From NCBI GenBank assembly GCA_002898535.1, contig BEHN01000005.1:1-35438 (forward strand): a stretch of 35,438 nucleotides of DNA. The letters are read 5' to 3'. This DNA is from a bacterium HR11 (GTDB taxonomy: Bacteria; Acidobacteriota; HRBIN11). The notes below the pieces were generated by a model. That model was not told the DNA's origin. It made no database searches and saw nothing but the letters and a program-made list of their open reading frames with translations. A program made the translations under genes and the position numbers. Every line of letters begins with the position of its first letter. The first letter of the stretch is position 1. Of this stretch, positions 23,781 to 31,667 are shown one piece after another.

Positions 23781-24560
23781 GTGGTACGGGTTTGCGTGCT
23801 GGCCAGCGGGAGCGGCGGGAATATGGTCTACATCGAGGGTCGCCGGGGCGCCCTGGTCGTCGATGCGGGGCTTTCCCTGCGGGAGGCCCTCCGGCGGATG
23901 GACGCGGCGCGCATTTCGCCCGACGGCGTTTGCGGCATCCTGGTGACCCACGAGCATGCCGACCACGGTCGCGGCGTGGGCGCCCTGTCCCGTCATTTTC
24001 GGGTCCCGGTCGCCGCTTCCGTCGGGACGGCCGAGGGATTCCAGGCCCAGGGGGTCGTGCCTTATGGCCTGCAGACCTTCCAGCCGGGGCACCGCTTCTC
24101 ACTGGGTCCCTTTCTCGTCGAGCCCTTTCCCGTTCCCCACGACGCCAATCAACCTGTCGGCTACGTCATCTGGGACGGTCCGACCAAGGTCGCCGTCGTC
24201 ACCGACCTGGGGTACCTGCCCCTGAACGTCCAGAATCATGTCGAAGGGGCCGAGCTCCTGATCTTGGAGTCGAACCACGACGTGGAACTGCTCCTGAAGG
24301 GGTCCTATCCGCCGTGGCTGAAACAGCGGATCCTGAGCCGCCACGGGCATCTCTCCAATGCGGCCGTCGCCGAGTTCGTCCGGGCCCGGCTGGACAAGTG
24401 GTGCCGCTACCTCCTGCTGGCCCACTTGAGTCAGGAAAACAATCGGCCCGAATTGGCCCTGGCGTCGGTCATGAACGCTCTGTACGACCGGCGCAACGAC
24501 GAGACCCGGGTCGTCCTGACCGCCCAGGACGTCCCGACCCCCGTCGTCGAGGTCGAATGA
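23781..24560 (+). CDS. Metallo-beta-lactamase-fold hydrolase, WalJ/YycJ-like
   Basis: This 259-residue protein begins VVRVCVLASGSGGNMVYIEG, as in YycJ/WalJ proteins, and has the metal motif THEHADH at 56-62. Further ligands are likely in FPVPHDANQP, VVTDLGYL and ILSRHGHLSN. Family members are exonuclease-like hydrolases linked to DNA repair or cell-wall signalling. The GTG at 23781 is chosen because GGAGAGGGTGG lies just upstream; the longer frame overlaps the M16 gene. The stop codon TGA runs into a GCGAATG heptamer array. No WalRK genes are adjacent. Confidence 0.85.
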   Translation: MVRVCVLASGSGGNMVYIEGRRGALVVDAGLSLREALRRMDAARISPDGVCGILVTHEHADHGRGVGALSRHFRVPVAASVGTAEGFQAQGVVPYGLQTFQPGHRFSLGPFLVEPFPVPHDANQPVGYVIWDGPTKVAVVTDLGYLPLNVQNHVEGAELLILESNHDVELLLKGSYPPWLKQRILSRHGHLSNAAVAEFVRARLDKWCRYLLLAHLSQENNRPELALASVMNALYDRRNDETRVVLTAQDVPTPVVEVE

Positions 24561-24631
24561 ATGGCGAATGGTACCCTTCCGTCCGCCATCCCGTTCCCGC
24601 ATCCCGTATCTCGCATGTCAGGAGTCCTATC

Positions 24632-25432
24632 ATGGTTGAGCCTTCGGAGGTCGTCCGACCCGATCGGCCGGCGGGAGTCCCCAAGACGAAACAACAGGCG
24701 CTCCTGACGGACGAGTCCGTCTCAGCCTTCTGGAAGTACCGCCGCCTCATCGTCGGAGACCCCCGGTGGTCGGCGTTTCTCCGGTACGAGCTCCTGACGA
24801 TGTGCCTGACGGGCCTGGGCGGGGGCCTCGGCCTGTGGCTCCGGCAGAAGCTCTATCGCTTCCTATTCCACCGGATGGGCCGGGGCGTCGCTATCGGGCG
24901 CTACGTGACGCTTCGGGCCCCCTTCCGCATCGCTTTAGGCGACCGGGTCGTCCTCGAAGACTTGGTCCTCCTGGACGGTCGGGGCGTCCCGGAAAACCCC
25001 GTGAACCTCGTCATCGGCGACGACGTCTTCATCGGCCGGGGGACTCACCTCGTCTGCCAGGGGGGGACGATTTCCATCGGTACCGGGGCCAACATCGGAC
25101 CCAACTGCTTAATTCAATCGGCCCGGGAGGTCGTCCTCGAGGACCACGTCCTGTTCGCCCCCTTCGTGTACGTCACGGGCTCGACCCGACACTACGACCG
25201 GCTCGACGTGCCCGTCATCGGCCAGCCGACGTCGTCCCGGGGGGTTCGCATCGGACGCGGGACGTGGGTCGGGGCCCATGTGTTCATCAATGACGGCGTC
25301 CGCATCGGCCGGGACTGCATCATCGGGGCCGGCTCCGTCGTCCTGCACGACATCCCCGACTACGCCGTCGCCTACGGCGTCCCGGCCCGGGTCGCCCGCC
25401 TGCGAACCCCGGCAGAGGACTACGGACCATAG
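24632..25432 (+). CDS. Hexapeptide-repeat (LbH) acyltransferase
   Basis: This 266-residue protein has a basic and polar N-terminal region of about 85 residues with no known domain, including the hydrophobic stretch LLTMCLTGLGGGLGLWL. A left-handed beta-helix of hexapeptide repeats (about 90-250) follows, for example VAIGRYVTLRAPF, IGDDVFIGRGTH, ISIGTGANIGPNC and IGRDCIIGAGSVV. The end DIPDYAVAYGVPARV is typical of WbbJ/maltose O-acetyltransferase-like enzymes that modify surface sugars. A nucleotide-sugar dehydrogenase is encoded at the right edge, but not in the same operon. The TAG stop lies inside a CCATAGAC array. Confidence 0.85.
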   Translation: MVEPSEVVRPDRPAGVPKTKQQALLTDESVSAFWKYRRLIVGDPRWSAFLRYELLTMCLTGLGGGLGLWLRQKLYRFLFHRMGRGVAIGRYVTLRAPFRIALGDRVVLEDLVLLDGRGVPENPVNLVIGDDVFIGRGTHLVCQGGTISIGTGANIGPNCLIQSAREVVLEDHVLFAPFVYVTGSTRHYDRLDVPVIGQPTSSRGVRIGRGTWVGAHVFINDGVRIGRDCIIGAGSVVLHDIPDYAVAYGVPARVARLRTPAEDYGP

Positions 25433-25490
25433 ACCGGCTTGGGCCCAGGGGTCTATGGTCCATGGTCCATGGTCTGGGCTCCATGGTCTA
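25428..25490. repeat. CCATGGTC array between convergent stops
   Basis: Tandem CCATGGT/CTATGGT units fill the gap between the acyltransferase and modC genes and provide both stop codons (TAG at 25430-25432, and TAG on the minus strand at 25488-25490). The units are rich in CCATGG palindromes and may serve as a two-way terminator. Confidence 0.65.
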
Positions 25491-26603
25491 CGCTCCGTGG
25501 GGGATCAGGCGGACGGCCGGGGCCTTGATGATGGCCGTCACGACGTCGCCCTCCCGCAGGTCCAGCTCCTCCCGGGCCTGATAGGTGATGACGGCCGCCA
25601 GACGGAACCCGCAGTCGAGCCATACCCGTAGGACGTGCTCCTCGGGGACGAACCCGACGACCCGGCCGACCAGGCGATTCCGGGCGCTGACCCGGGCGTC
25701 CGCTTCGACGGCCAGCAAGCTTCCCTTCTCGAGGACGACGTCTCGGGGATGGACGACGACCCACACGTCCCGAACGTCTTGAAGGTCCTCGGACGGGACG
25801 GCCCGCAACTGCCGGTCGCCGACGGCGACGGCTACGAGGTCGCCGTCGCGCCCGACAACCCGACCCGGCCATAGGTTCTCGATCCCTAAAGCCCGGGCGG
25901 CGGCCAGGCTGGCCGGTCGGCTCCAGACTTCTTCGACGGTCCCGACCTGGACGATCTCCCCGCCCAGGACGACGGCCATCCGGTCGCCCATCGCCAGGGC
26001 TTCGTCTCGGTCGTGGGTCACCAAGACGGCCGGAACCCCCATACGGACGAGGACCTGCCGGATCAAACGGCGGATTTCCTGACGGGCCGGAGCGTCCAGG
26101 GCTGCCAGGGGTTCGTCCAGCAAGAGAAGCCGGGGGCCGGGGGCCAGGGCCCGGGCCAGGGCGACCCGCCGTCGTTGGCCGCCCGACAGCGTCCGGGGAT
26201 ACCGGTCGGCCAGGGCCTCCAGCTCGAGGAGTCTTAGCATCTCGGCGACCCGCCGCGCCCGCTCGGCCCGGGGGAGTCCCCGCAGGCCGTAGGCGACATT
26301 TCCTCGGACGGTCTGATGCGGGAACAGGACGTCGTCCTGGAAGACGAAACCGACCCGCCGGCCCTGGGGCGGGACCCACAGACCGGCTTCGGTATCGAGC
26401 CAGACCTCGTCGCCAAAGCGGATGAGCCCCCGCTCAGGCCGTTCCAGGCCGGCGATGCATCGCAGAAGCGTCGTCTTGCCGGCCCCCGAGGGGCCGAAGA
26501 CGACCGTGACCGATGGGCCGCCGAGGGGAATCGTCAGCGCCCCCCGCACGCCGCCCCCGCCGGGATACCGCTTCTCGACCTGAATCAGGACTTCATCGGC
26601 CAT
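25488..26603 (-). CDS. modC: Molybdate/tungstate-type ABC transporter ATPase
   Basis: This 371-residue protein drives the ModB permease. It shows Walker A GPSGAGKTT, Q-loop VFQDDVLFPHQ, signature LSGGQ, Walker B LLLLDEP and the switch His in VTHDRDEAL. The C-terminal part (about 240-370) has two TOBE-like segments, including SARNRLVGRVVGFVPEEHV, which bind oxyanion in ModC. The ATG at 26603 is used; a GTG three codons earlier is possible. It overlaps modB by 19 bp. The order modA-modB-modC on the minus strand supports the assignment, although sulfate and tungstate systems look similar. Confidence 0.88.
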   Translation of the reverse strand: MADEVLIQVEKRYPGGGGVRGALTIPLGGPSVTVVFGPSGAGKTTLLRCIAGLERPERGLIRFGDEVWLDTEAGLWVPPQGRRVGFVFQDDVLFPHQTVRGNVAYGLRGLPRAERARRVAEMLRLLELEALADRYPRTLSGGQRRRVALARALAPGPRLLLLDEPLAALDAPARQEIRRLIRQVLVRMGVPAVLVTHDRDEALAMGDRMAVVLGGEIVQVGTVEEVWSRPASLAAARALGIENLWPGRVVGRDGDLVAVAVGDRQLRAVPSEDLQDVRDVWVVVHPRDVVLEKGSLLAVEADARVSARNRLVGRVVGFVPEEHVLRVWLDCGFRLAAVITYQAREELDLREGDVVTAIIKAPAVRLIPHGA

Positions 26604-27262
26604 ACGGCCCACACGTCCCGTCGCAGACTATAGACGACCGTCAGGACGACGAAACAAAAGACCAGAAGCGCCAGCGCCGTCCGCCCGGCGGCCGCATAGT
26701 TCAGGGCCTGGACCTCATCATAGATGGCGATGGACACGGTCCGGGTCACCCCCGGCAGATTGCCGCCGACCATCAGGACGACCCCGAACTCACCGACCGT
26801 ATGGGCAAAACTCAGGATACCGGCCGTCAGGAAGCCCGGCCCGGCCAGGGGGACGATGACCCGAAAGAAAGTCGCCAAGGGTCCACTTCCCAGGCACCAG
26901 GCCGCCTCCAGGAGCCGTCGGTCGATGCCTCGGAAGGCTGTCACGAGGGGCTGGACGGCGAAGGGCAGGCTGTACAGGACCGAAGCGACCAGCAGGCCCT
27001 GAAAGGAGAAGGGTAGGAGCCGCCCCGTCAGGGCCTCGTAAAGACGCCCGATGGGACTTCGGGGCCCCGTCGCCATCAGGATGTAGAACCCCAGGACCGT
27101 CGGCGGCAATACCAGGGGCAGGGCGACGACGGCCTCGACGAGGCTCCGCCCCCAGCCCCGTCCGAAGGCCAACCAGTAGGCCAGGGGGGTTCCGAAGACG
27201 AGCAGGATGACCGTCGTCCAGAAAGCCAGGCGCAGACTCACACCGATGGCCGTCCAGTCCAT
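26585..27262 (-). CDS. modB: Molybdate-type ABC transporter permease
   Basis: This 225-residue inner-membrane protein has about five hydrophobic segments. The ModB-like features are PLAYWLAFGRGWG, LPLVLPPTVLGFYIL and the coupling loop EAAWCLGSGPLATFFRVIVPLAGPG, ending in HTVGEFGVVLMVGGNLPG, a hallmark of molybdate and tungstate permeases. GGAGGAAC precedes the start at 27262. It overlaps the modC start, so translation is coupled. Confidence 0.9.
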   Translation of the reverse strand: MDWTAIGVSLRLAFWTTVILLVFGTPLAYWLAFGRGWGRSLVEAVVALPLVLPPTVLGFYILMATGPRSPIGRLYEALTGRLLPFSFQGLLVASVLYSLPFAVQPLVTAFRGIDRRLLEAAWCLGSGPLATFFRVIVPLAGPGFLTAGILSFAHTVGEFGVVLMVGGNLPGVTRTVSIAIYDEVQALNYAAAGRTALALLVFCFVVLTVVYSLRRDVWAVWPMKS

Positions 27263-27494
27263 GCCCGTTCCTCCGGGAATCCGGCCATTCGAGAGTTCGG
27301 CCGATGGACGGGTCGGCGGAAAGGCCCCCGTGAGATGAGCTCGTAGCTCATAGGTCGTGGCTCATAGCTCATATTGGCTCATGGCTGATGGCTCATGGGA
27401 CCATGAGCTATGAGCCATGAGCCATGAGCTGATATGGCCCATGCGCCATCAGCCATGGCCTATGAGCCGATGTGGGCCATGAACTATCGGGGGC
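27263..27494. repeat. ATGAGCC/ATGAGCT heptamer array inside mod operon
   Basis: Tandem units such as GAGCTAT, GAGCCAT and their complements occupy about 27333-27485 between modA and modB. The strand sense reverses in the middle, so a long hairpin is possible. It could reduce modB expression relative to modA. Confidence 0.7.
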
Positions 27495-28325
27495 CTATCT
27501 GTCCGTCCGCCCATCCCCCGAACTCCCAGGCTTCTCGAATCCGTACCGAGCGAGGATGGCTTGACCCTCGGGGCTCAGGACAAAGTCCCGAAAGGCTCGG
27601 GCCGCCGAGGGGTCCCGCGCCCACCGCAGGATGACCCCGGCCTGCTCGATGGGTGGATACGCCTCCCGGGGGATTTGCCAGTAACGGCCGGCGTCCCGGA
27701 TCGCCGGCGCCAAGGCCAGCGAGAGGGCCAGAATACCGACGTCGGCCGCCCCGCTCTGAACGAATTGAGCCGTCTGGCTGATATTCTCCCCATAGACGAG
27801 CTTGCCGGCTACATCATCGTAAATCCCAAAGTACTTCAGGGCCGCCACGGCCGCCCGCCCGTACGGCGCATGTTGCGGCTGAGCGATGGCGATACGCCGA
27901 ACGACCGGGTCCCGAAGGACCGCCATCCCCGACCGCTCGACGTCGATGGGCGACTCCCGCCGGACCCACAGGACGATGAATCCGACGGCGTACGAAAACG
28001 GCTGGCTCCCGGGTAAGACCAGACCCTGAGCCGCCAGCCGACGGGGATATTCCGCGTCAGCTGAGAAAAACATGTCCAAGGGGGCCCGGTTCAGGACCTG
28101 CGCATACAAGTTCCCCGACGACCCGTAGACGACCTTGACGGCGACGTCCGGGTGTCGCTGGCGAAAGACCTGGACGAGCTCCTCCATAGCGTACCGCAGG
28201 TCGGCGGCGGCGGCCACCCGGAGAGGCCGGGCCGGCTCGGCGCTTCGGCCCCCGACGGCCCAGACCGCCCAACTTCCGGCCATGAACAAGACGATGCAGA
28301 TGCGTCGCCCGTCGGTTCGGTCCAC
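27495..28325 (-). CDS. modA: Molybdate-type substrate-binding protein
   Basis: This periplasmic oxyanion-binding protein of about 276 residues starts at a GTG (28325). Its N-terminal segment RRICIVLFMAGSWAVWAVGG is a signal peptide. The mature part shows the ModA pattern LRVAAAADLRYAMEELVQVF, VKVVYGSSGNLYAQV, PLDMFFSADAEYPRRL, GENISQTAQFVQSGAADVGI and ILARYGFEKP near the end. A long in-frame extension upstream reads repeat sequence and is rejected. It is the first gene of modABC. Confidence 0.88.
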   Translation of the reverse strand: MDRTDGRRICIVLFMAGSWAVWAVGGRSAEPARPLRVAAAADLRYAMEELVQVFRQRHPDVAVKVVYGSSGNLYAQVLNRAPLDMFFSADAEYPRRLAAQGLVLPGSQPFSYAVGFIVLWVRRESPIDVERSGMAVLRDPVVRRIAIAQPQHAPYGRAAVAALKYFGIYDDVAGKLVYGENISQTAQFVQSGAADVGILALSLALAPAIRDAGRYWQIPREAYPPIEQAGVILRWARDPSAARAFRDFVLSPEGQAILARYGFEKPGSSGDGRTDR

Positions 28326-28578
28326 CGAAGGCCCTCTGGGAGTGCAAGAGTAAGGGAAGGGGATGCAAGATACAGGATGCGGAGTGCGGAATGCAACGGC
28401 TCTATTGCAAGGGGAGCGTCTCAGGGCGATGACGGCCGCCCGGGCCCAGACCGCCCCGGTCGGCCCGGAAGCGGCCGAGCTCGGCGGCCCGTCGGCGGAG
28501 GAAGGACGGCAATGCATCCCGGCGTTCCCAAGTTCGACCCGGGCGCCCGGGGGTCGGCGTCGGGGACGTCACGACCGT
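28326..28578. other. Intergenic region upstream of modA
   Basis: It contains a GATGCAAGAT/GGATGCG heptamer array (about 28359-28392) and, at its right edge, the 14-bp palindrome GTTCAACGTTGAAC (28577-28590), which spans the stop of the next gene. No mod promoter or ModE-type site was recognised. Confidence 0.45.
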
Positions 28579-29772
28579 TCAACGTTGAACCTGGCCCGTC
28601 AGCTGTTCGTCGCCTGAGGCTAAAAGGTATACTGTGAGCGCTCGGACAAAGCGAACCCTGGGGTCTTCCCCTTTTAAATTGCCGTAGTATTGCCATTTCC
28701 CCACGTCAGGATCGACGAGGTCCTCATAGATGCGGGCTATCATTTCTTGGGGGTCGGTGATACCCATTTGGTTATATTGTCGAATTTTCTGAGCAATATC
28801 CAGCACGTCCCTGTACACATCGGACAGTTCTACGGCCTTGAAGATATTCAAGAAACTCGTGGCCGTCCCCAAGATTTGACGGAGAGGTGGAGGTAGGAGG
28901 TATTTTAGGATATTTAGAGCTTTTGAAGCAATATTGAAAGCATTGGTGTCTCCCCGCTGAAGCTCTCGCAGGGCTCGGACCGCCGTGATCACGTGTCCCA
29001 GGTCCCAACCCCGTGGGCATACTAAATACATCAGGGCAGGGATGGCATGAAGCCAGTTACTAGGATCCTTCCACCAGTCCTTGGCTTTTCCATATATCTG
29101 CTCCCCCACAGATGGGGTGCTTGAGGTCGGCTGGGCTACAGATGGAGTCGAGGCCAACGGGGTGGGCCCGGTCGCCGAGGCCAACAGCGGGCCGCTCAGG
29201 TCCACGTCCGGGCGCGGCCGCTGGGGGGCCCCGGGTTCCATGCCGCCGGCCCTCGGCTGGAGGTGGCGGGCCAGCTCGGTCACGAAGTTCTGCAAGCGCT
29301 CCCGCGGTCGAATCAGCGGGTGGCGCTTTTGCAGGTTATCCAGAACTCTTTTTATAGTTTTACCTATGTCTTCAACGGGAAGAGGTATGATTTGTTTTTT
29401 AACAGAGTTCTCGATGACTTTCGGGAGCCGGGGCCGGATTTCGGCGATCCGGGGCGGATAGGTCGGAAGCATGATCCGGACCCGGTCCGGCGGCTGGAAG
29501 GGAAGGAGCTTGGACGGTCGGAAGTCGGGCCGGAGGCCCCACTTGCGGACCAGGTCCCCGAAGACCCGGTGCCCGGCCTGCAGGAAGTCCCGGACCTTCG
29601 CAGGATTCGGGTACATGCAGATGAAGGAGTTTTTCCCGACGCCGCCGAAGGCCGGCGGAAGCGGCACGCGCCGGGCCAGGTCGGTCAACCGTTGCCGAAA
29701 GGCGTTCAGGGAGAGGCGAAATCCCCCGCCGCGGGGGCCGACGGGGGGTGGGAATCCACCGATGCGGACCAT
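28579..29772 (-). CDS. Proline-rich protein of unknown function (FLQ family)
   Basis: This 397-residue protein is not recognised. The N-terminal part is Gly/Pro-rich. Near residue 60 it has KVRDFLQAGHRVFGDLVRKW, which aligns with KVQNFLQVGRQVFEALRGK in the protein at 30730-31461, so the two are paralogues over about 80 residues. A Pro/Thr/Ser linker (about 180-215, with LLASATGPTPLASTPSV) resembles the LASAP motifs of the other protein. The C-terminal 180 residues are helical, with hydrophobic stretches such as LHAIPALMYLVCPRGW. The start has AGGAGGT. Base composition is less GC-rich than its neighbours in the C-terminal half, which hints at transfer. Confidence 0.7.
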   Translation of the reverse strand: MVRIGGFPPPVGPRGGGFRLSLNAFRQRLTDLARRVPLPPAFGGVGKNSFICMYPNPAKVRDFLQAGHRVFGDLVRKWGLRPDFRPSKLLPFQPPDRVRIMLPTYPPRIAEIRPRLPKVIENSVKKQIIPLPVEDIGKTIKRVLDNLQKRHPLIRPRERLQNFVTELARHLQPRAGGMEPGAPQRPRPDVDLSGPLLASATGPTPLASTPSVAQPTSSTPSVGEQIYGKAKDWWKDPSNWLHAIPALMYLVCPRGWDLGHVITAVRALRELQRGDTNAFNIASKALNILKYLLPPPLRQILGTATSFLNIFKAVELSDVYRDVLDIAQKIRQYNQMGITDPQEMIARIYEDLVDPDVGKWQYYGNLKGEDPRVRFVRALTVYLLASGDEQLTGQVQR

Positions 29773-29825
29773 GGTACACCTCCTGATAGGGAATTCGGCA
29801 GACGGGCAGGTGAGTCATTTTCGTC

Positions 29826-30090
29826 TAACAAAGCCGTTCGGTTGGTGAAAACCCACATGGATTCGGCTTTTCCGACCTTTCGGGAAGAATGGTTTTTCAA
29901 GCTTTGGCAGATGGGCAGTTCGGCAGATGGGCAGATGGTCCCAAAAGCCCTGGGGCCGATCCTTGCCCACCCGGCTTCTATCTGCCTATCTGCCGACCTG
30001 CCCATCTGCCGGATGCTTGAAAAACCGTGCTTTCCGGGCGTTGGGAAAGGTTGTTCCGACGCCATTCTCACGAACCGAACGGCTCTGCTA
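29826..30090. mobile_element. MITE-like element, copy C
   Basis: The outer arms AAAGCCGTTCGGTTGGTGAA (left) and CTCACGAACCGAACGGCTCT (right) and the inner arms GGTTTTTCAAGC and GCTTGAAAAACCGTGC match copy B. The core has GGCAGATG octamers on the left and their complements on the right around GTCCCAAAAGCCCTG, so nearly the whole element can fold into one hairpin. TA flanks both ends. Confidence 0.75.
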
Positions 30091-30168
30091 AGAGCGGGGT
30101 CCCGAGCCCTTCGGCCGTTCGGCCGTCGGGTCATAGAGCCGATGAGCCGGCGGGTCGGGGACGGGCGA

Positions 30169-30194
30169 GACGGGGGTCGGGTAAGACCCCCGTC
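30169..30194 (-). terminator. Perfect 10-bp hairpin after TPR gene
   Basis: GACGGGGGTC (30169-30178) and GACCCCCGTC (30185-30194) form a perfect stem with a six-base loop, 17 bp past the TPR stop. No T-run follows, so it is a terminator only if this lineage uses stem-only signals. Confidence 0.4.
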
Positions 30195-30210
30195 CCGTCG
30201 TCCATTGGGC

Positions 30211-30714
30211 CTACGGGGTTTCCTCGGACTCGTCGACCTCGACGGTGTCCAGGCCCTCTCGATGGGCCTCCTCAAAGAACGTGTGCATGGCCAGGACCAT
30301 CTGGCGGGCCCGCAGGCTGGCGGGGTCTTCCTCCCGGGGGTCCAGCTCGATGGCCCGGTCGAGGTCCTGGGCCGCCTCCTCAGCTTGGCCCAGGGCCAGA
30401 TAGCACTCGGCCCGGTTGACGAGGGCGGCCGTATGGTCCCGGTCCAGGGCCAGGGCGGCCGACAGGTAGGGCAGGGCCTCCTCGTACCGTTCCATCCGGG
30501 TCAGGACGGCCCCGACGGCGCACCAGGCGTCGGCCCGGTCGGGGCGGAGGACGAGCAGGCCCTCGAAGAGCTTCAGGGCCGATTCGAGCTGGCCTTCGGC
30601 GTAGAGGGCCGTCGCCAGCTCTTCGATGGCGTCCAGGGCCTCCGGCGTGAGGCCCAGGAGGGCCGCCGGGTCGGGCGTGTCGGTCGTTTCGGGCTTTGTC
30701 GTGTCCTGTTCCAT
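30211..30714 (-). CDS. Small TPR protein, SycD/LcrH chaperone-like
   Basis: This 167-residue protein is almost entirely TPR (about 25-135): LATALYAEGQLESALKLFEG, then ADAWCAVGAVLTRMERYEEA, then HTAALVNRAECYLALGQAEE. The layout and the AEC-x2-LG pattern of the third repeat recall SycD/LcrH class II chaperones of type III secretion, which hold membrane-active translocators before export. The ends are acidic and disordered. GGAGGT precedes the start. It begins 15 bp after the stop of the amphipathic protein gene, so the two form an operon. No other secretion genes are seen, and a general TPR adaptor is an equally possible reading. Confidence 0.65.
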   Translation of the reverse strand: MEQDTTKPETTDTPDPAALLGLTPEALDAIEELATALYAEGQLESALKLFEGLLVLRPDRADAWCAVGAVLTRMERYEEALPYLSAALALDRDHTAALVNRAECYLALGQAEEAAQDLDRAIELDPREEDPASLRARQMVLAMHTFFEEAHREGLDTVEVDESEETP

Positions 30715-30729
30715 GGGGGACCTCCGGGT

Positions 30730-31461
30730 TCAACGGATGATGACGGGGGGTTGGGCTTCGCCGGGGACGGGGTGCCCGCCGCCGAGCCATCGGGACAGTT
30801 CGGTCAGCATCCCCTGGACGGGGGCCAGGACGTCCGGGGCCGAGGCCAGGATGGGGGGTCCAGGCTGTTCAGGCGGGAAGGGCAGGTAGGGACTCAAGCG
30901 GGGTCGGAGGTCGTCGAGGATTCGCTGGAGGCTCCGCTGGAGGTCTTCCAGAGTTCTCTGGATGGAGTCGGGTGGGGGTCCCGTCTGAACGCCTGGGGCG
31001 GAGGCCAAGGCCGGCATCTCGGGCGGGAAGGGCAGGTAGGGGCCCAGGTGAGGCCCCGGATGGGGAAGCCGTCGGAATCCGTCTAAGATTCGTCGAATCC
31101 ACTCGGGGTCCACTCGGGCCGGGAGCGTCTGGAGGATGTCCCCGGGCCGGCGAATGGTCGGGCCAAGACGGTTCGGAGGCGGATACGACGGCGCCGGCAG
31201 GTTCTGGACCCGGTCGTCGATGCGGTGCTTCCCCCGCAGGGCCTCGAAGACCTGACGGCCGACTTGGAGGAAGTTCTGGACCTTCCGGGCCGAGCCCAGG
31301 ACCTTCAGGGCGCTTCCCAGAATCCCGCCCAGGTTCAGGCCCGGGATGAACTTTAGGACCTTGCCCAGGATGTTGAAGAGTTTACCCTTAAAGAGGCTCT
31401 TGGCGATGCCGCCGAGGGCCTTGCCGATGCCCTTGAATACCTTGCCGAGTTTGATCTTCAT
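30730..31461 (-). CDS. Amphipathic, proline-rich protein with repeated PYLPFPPE motif
   Basis: This 243-residue protein is not recognised. Residues 1-55 are Gly/Lys/Leu-rich amphipathic helices (KLGKVFKGIGKALGGIAKS, then KLFNILGKVLKFIPGLNLGG) of a type that inserts into membranes. Residues about 58-80 share the KVQNFLQVGRQVF segment with the protein at 28579-29772. The rest holds two copies of a unit of about 45 residues: a helix with RRILDGFRRL or QRILDDLRPRL, then PYLPFPPE, then LASAP. PYLPFP fits PxLxxP, the motif bound by SycD-like chaperones in type III translocators. GAGGAGG precedes the ATG at 31461; the longer upstream frame is rejected. It forms an operon with the TPR gene. Confidence 0.65.
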   Translation of the reverse strand: MKIKLGKVFKGIGKALGGIAKSLFKGKLFNILGKVLKFIPGLNLGGILGSALKVLGSARKVQNFLQVGRQVFEALRGKHRIDDRVQNLPAPSYPPPNRLGPTIRRPGDILQTLPARVDPEWIRRILDGFRRLPHPGPHLGPYLPFPPEMPALASAPGVQTGPPPDSIQRTLEDLQRSLQRILDDLRPRLSPYLPFPPEQPGPPILASAPDVLAPVQGMLTELSRWLGGGHPVPGEAQPPVIIR

Positions 31462-31625
31462 GGGTTTTCCTCCTCGAGATGCAGGATGCATTCCGGCCCC
31501 GCGGGCGGCGCCCGTAGGACGGGAACGCACGGCATGTCCTTCGGATGCCGCCGGACGCCGCCATGGATACGGCAGTGGGTCGGGGGAGTAGGGCGGGGCC
31601 GCACCCCGCCCCATCCTCATGGGGG
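31462..31625. other. Leader of amphipathic protein gene
   Basis: It contains most of one copy of the duplicated leader element and a GCATCC-type array close to the gene start. No separate gene is seen. Confidence 0.5.
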
Positions 31626-31667
31626 TTATCGGTCCTTTGAGCGGGGACGTTGCGTTTCGGGACGGCC
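31570..31667 (-). repeat. Duplicated leader element, copy 1
   Basis: About 98 bp matching 32564-32662 at roughly three quarters identity. Shared minus-strand blocks are AACGCAAC, AAGGA, CGATAAC, CCATGAG, a hairpin GGCGGG...CCCGCC and CGACCCACTGCCG. It overlaps the last 14 codons of the secreted TPR gene and lies about 110 bp upstream of the amphipathic protein gene. Confidence 0.65.

Noticed and set aside
28363-28637. Small ORFs upstream of modA
   Set aside because: They lie in repeat-rich intergenic DNA, overlap each other in different frames and lack ribosome sites.
30169-30194. Classical Rho-independent terminator
   Set aside because: The stem is perfect but no T-run follows on the minus strand, so it is listed only as a low-confidence terminator.
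29263-31086. Plus-strand ORF of 607 residues
   Set aside because: It crosses the MITE-like copy C and the TPR and amphipathic genes antisense. The minus-strand genes have ribosome sites and motifs.
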